A stretch of DNA of 64,000 nt, from the NCBI GenBank assembly GCA_945897515.1, contig CAMDFO010000018.1:1-64000 (forward strand), written 5' to 3'. Positions 61,944 to 64,000 of this stretch are shown here, one piece after another. How positions within the stretch are numbered: position 1 is the stretch's first letter; each line of letters begins with the position of its first letter. The notes beneath the pieces are model-generated. The model saw only the letters and a program-made list of their open reading frames with translations, did not search any database and was not told the origin of the DNA. A program made the position numbers and the translations under genes. Source of the stretch: Rhodoplanes serenus (lineage in GTDB: Bacteria > Pseudomonadota > Alphaproteobacteria > Rhizobiales > Xanthobacteraceae).

Positions 61944-63539
61944 TTAGATCTTGAGCGCCATGCAGGCGATGTCGGAGCGCTTGAGCTGCTTGCAAGCGGC
62001 TTCCGCCTGGTCGCGGTCGAAGCCGGCAAAGCGGGCGCGGTAGTAGGTCTTCTCGCCCTTGCTGGTGCGTTCGGTGTACGGGTCGGCCTTCTTCAGCACG
62101 CCACCGACCTTGGTCTGAGCGGCGCTGAGCCGCTGCTTGGCTTCGCCTTCGGCTTCGAACGCGCCGATCTGGATCGCCCAGGTGCCGCGTGGCAGGTGGC
62201 GAGGGACATCGGCGGATTTAACGTCGGCAGCCTTGGCGGATGGGATGACCGCATTGCCGGCGGCGGCGACAGCGGCGGGCAGTACGCCGAGGATGCCGGG
62301 GCGGGCGCCCTGAGGCGCCGGGTCGGCCTTGGCTTCGGCGGCGATGGGAGCGAGCGCGGCGGTCTGGATTGGTGCCGGCTTGGCAGCCGGAGCGGGTGCC
62401 GGCACGGACACCGGCGTGGCATTGGCGGCGGCCAGCTTGACCACCACGGTCTTGACCGGCACGGGCTTGATCGGCTCGGTCGAACCGCGCCGCGGTGCCG
62501 CGATCGTGGCGGTAGACTCCGCCGGAGCCGGCGCGCTCTGGGCAGTCGCGAGGCGCATCTTCGGGGGCGCGGGCACGGGTACTGGCGCTGCGGTCGGTGT
62601 GGGAGTTTCAGCCGCTTCGGCAAACTTCGTGGTCGCGGTGCGCTTGGCCGAGGCCTCCATGATGTGGCCTTCGATCAGCGAGCGCATCTTCGCATCGCGC
62701 TGTCCGCCGGTGGCGCCACCCATCACAACCGCCACGATATCGCGATCGCCGCGGTGCATCGAGGTCACGAGGTTGAAGCCGGAGGCGTTGGTGTAGCCGG
62801 TCTTGATGCCGTCGACGCCTTGGACGCGGCCGAGCAGCTTGTTATGATTGCGCATGGCCTTGCCGCCGTAGACGAAGCTCGACGTCGAGAAATAGCGGTA
62901 GTAGCGCGGGAAACGCTCCTGGATGGCGATCCCGAGCAGCGCCTGCTCGCGCGCGGTGGTGACCTGGGCCATGTCGGGTAGGCCGGAGGCGTTGCGATAG
63001 ACCGTCTTACTCATGCCGAGCGCGCGCGCCTTGCGCGTCATCTGCCGGGCGAATTCCTCTTCGCTGCCGCCGAGCGCTTCGGCGATCACCACGGAGGCGT
63101 CGTTGGCCGACTTGGTGACCAGCGCCTTGATGGCGTCTTCCACCAACAGGGTTTGGCCGGGCCGCACGCCGAGCTTGGTCGGGGCCTGTGCCGCGGCCTC
63201 CTCGGAGACCGGCATCGTGGTGTGGAGCTTGATCTTGCCGGTCTCGAGCCGTTCGAACAGCAGGTACAGCGTCATGATCTTGGTCAGCGACGCCGGGTGG
63301 CGCAGTGCATCGGGACTGGACTCGTGCAGCGTTGCGCCGGTCTTGGCGTCCACGACAATGGACGCGTGCTTCGGGCTGGTGCTCTGCGCGACCGCAGCCG
63401 GGCGTTTGGCATAGCCGCGCTTGCGCTTGCCGCGGGCGTCGGCGTCGTCGACGGTGGCCGCCAGCATGGCGGCGATGGTGAGGAGACTCAAAAAGCCCCA
63501 ACGGAACCCGCGCGTGGCTCCGACCGGTACGCGATACAT
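61944..63539 (-). CDS. D-alanyl-D-alanine carboxypeptidase with SPOR domain
   Basis: 531 residues. Signal 1-36; the S11 peptidase domain has SLTK (S84, K87), SAN (144-146) and KTG (246-248). Residues 300-445 are a low-complexity Ala/Pro/Val linker; the last 80 (PRGTWAIQIGAFEAEGEAKQ onward) form a SPOR domain that binds denuded glycan strands at the septum. It trims pentapeptides of peptidoglycan, probably at division sites. The ATG at 63537-63539 replaces a TTG nine codons earlier. Convergent with the DnaJ-like gene, divergent from the phasin gene. Confidence 0.9.
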   Translation of the reverse strand: MYRVPVGATRGFRWGFLSLLTIAAMLAATVDDADARGKRKRGYAKRPAAVAQSTSPKHASIVVDAKTGATLHESSPDALRHPASLTKIMTLYLLFERLETGKIKLHTTMPVSEEAAAQAPTKLGVRPGQTLLVEDAIKALVTKSANDASVVIAEALGGSEEEFARQMTRKARALGMSKTVYRNASGLPDMAQVTTAREQALLGIAIQERFPRYYRYFSTSSFVYGGKAMRNHNKLLGRVQGVDGIKTGYTNASGFNLVTSMHRGDRDIVAVVMGGATGGQRDAKMRSLIEGHIMEASAKRTATTKFAEAAETPTPTAAPVPVPAPPKMRLATAQSAPAPAESTATIAAPRRGSTEPIKPVPVKTVVVKLAAANATPVSVPAPAPAAKPAPIQTAALAPIAAEAKADPAPQGARPGILGVLPAAVAAAGNAVIPSAKAADVKSADVPRHLPRGTWAIQIGAFEAEGEAKQRLSAAQTKVGGVLKKADPYTERTSKGEKTYYRARFAGFDRDQAEAACKQLKRSDIACMALKI

Positions 63540-63751
63540 GATCCGATCCCCGTCCTCAGCCCCCAACCAGGCGCGCCTTCTGGACGCCCGTACCCCTCTT
63601 GGTTGCTTCTAGACTGTCGTGGCTCCGCATCCGCTTTCAGCGAAACGTTGCCCTGACAGCACAGCCGCCAAAAGTATGCGCGTGGGGTTGCCAAAAAGTT
63701 AAAGAAAATCAAAGGCAAATGCCCGCCTTTCTGGGAACAAGGTTATTTTTA

Positions 63752-63798
63752 GTGCGATGCAAAATAGCCCTTGCCTTTTTTGTGCACTGCAATATATT
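63752..63798 (+). promoter_or_regulatory. Promoter and twin operator-like boxes before the phasin gene
   Basis: Two direct repeats of the form GTGCnnTGCAAwAT lie at 63752-63765 (GTGCGATGCAAAAT) and 63782-63795 (GTGCACTGCAATAT), 30 bases apart, about three helical turns. TTGCCT (63771-63776), 16 bases and TATATT (63793-63798) make a likely promoter whose spacer and -10 overlap the second box. TGC-rich boxes are the known target type of PhaR (AniA), the repressor of phasin genes. Confidence 0.55.
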
Positions 63799-63882
63799 GC
63801 CTGTCATGCGGGCAGTTGAGCCGCGCAAGGTTCAGGCAAACATGGGCCCAGCCGCAGCGCGGCGGGACGGAAAGAGGCGGAA

Positions 63883-64000
63883 ATGGTCAAGAATTTCGAA
63901 GACGTACAGAAACTCAGCAAAGACAATACGGACGCCACGATGAAGTCGTTCGGCGCGCTGTCCAAGGGCAGCCAGGCGATCGCGACCGAGTTCGTCGATT
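63883..64000 (+). CDS. Phasin-family protein (5' part only)
   Basis: The window ends after 39 codons. VKNFEDVQKLSKDNTDATMK and SFGALSKGSQAIATEFVD match the N-terminus of phasins that coat polyhydroxyalkanoate granules. GAGGCGG precedes the ATG. The promoter with twin GTGCnnTGCAA boxes is 85 bases upstream. Length and C-terminus cannot be judged. Confidence 0.8.
   Translation, partial: MVKNFEDVQKLSKDNTDATMKSFGALSKGSQAIATEFVD

Noticed and set aside
63734-63758. EcfG promoter before the phasin gene
   Set aside because: GGAAC-N16-CGAT has one mismatch, and a better sigma70-like promoter lies downstream of it.

Overview
The window looks like chromosomal DNA of a high-GC alphaproteobacterium of the order Hyphomicrobiales, close to the Bradyrhizobium / Rhodopseudomonas / Xanthobacteraceae group. 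The signs are a phasin gene, many solitary Bug-type (TctC-like) binding proteins, a MipZ-type ATPase, several DUF families common in this group (DUF1236, DUF1489, DUF2905, DUF3253), EcfG-type promoters (GGAAC-N16/17-CGTT) and the inverted repeats typical of these genomes. I see no prophage, CRISPR array or complete insertion sequence. Genus-level placement is inference.

Layout. 0-4.8 kb: solitary RHH antitoxin-like gene, FAD monooxygenase, exported FKBP isomerase, a 790-base gap with dispersed repeats and a densely folded candidate RNA, then an SDR, a cupin and a small unknown gene. 5-8.2 kb: a same-strand cassette of two Bug binding proteins, an AhpD-like protein and a sugar isomerase-like TIM barrel, closed by a strong terminator. 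8.3-17.4 kb: EamA exporter, another binding protein, thioesterase, hydrolase, 1-Cys peroxiredoxin, propionyl-CoA carboxylase alpha subunit, an overlapping trio (DUF805-like, gamma-glutamylcyclotransferase-like, acylphosphatase), lipB, a solitary FliN-like protein and tRNA-Leu(GAG). 17.7-29 kb: type I secretion ABC/HlyD pair, cyclase-family protein, two tandem polysaccharide deacetylases, MgtE, a GGDEF/EAL protein with a degenerate GGDEF site, isovaleryl-CoA dehydrogenase and a small HTH protein. 29-41.4 kb: tandem aldo/keto reductases, binding protein, beta-propeller, VUT transporter, RraA-like protein, YdcF-like protein, rhodanese, GST and a NEW3-protein/ABC exporter operon. 41.4-54.9 kb: NUDIX, two DUF1236 stress proteins, methylcrotonyl-CoA carboxylase beta, a cytochrome c/Vgb-like fusion, cold-shock protein, redox enzymes and small stress-type genes. 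55-64 kb: methylcrotonyl-CoA carboxylase alpha, DUF1489, binding protein, panC, a frameshifted mipZ, VWA, DnaJ-like protein, SPOR-tailed D,D-carboxypeptidase and the start of a phasin gene.

How the genes work together. Leucine catabolism is represented by isovaleryl-CoA dehydrogenase and both methylcrotonyl-CoA carboxylase subunits, all on the plus strand but about 28 kb apart end to end instead of in one operon; PccA serves the related propionyl-CoA branch. Six Bug-type binding proteins without TctA/TctB membrane partners point to wide scavenging of organic acids. Four genes (two DUF1236, a glycine-zipper protein and a 74-residue membrane protein) sit 37-67 bases behind exact EcfG promoter matches, so the 42-53 kb part carries a small general-stress set. 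The last 5 kb groups division-site, envelope and peptidoglycan functions.

Most notable: the candidate structured RNA at 2813-3003, the single-base frameshift in mipZ near 59669, the EcfG promoters, the phasin promoter with two spaced direct repeats, and the cytochrome c/Vgb fusion.
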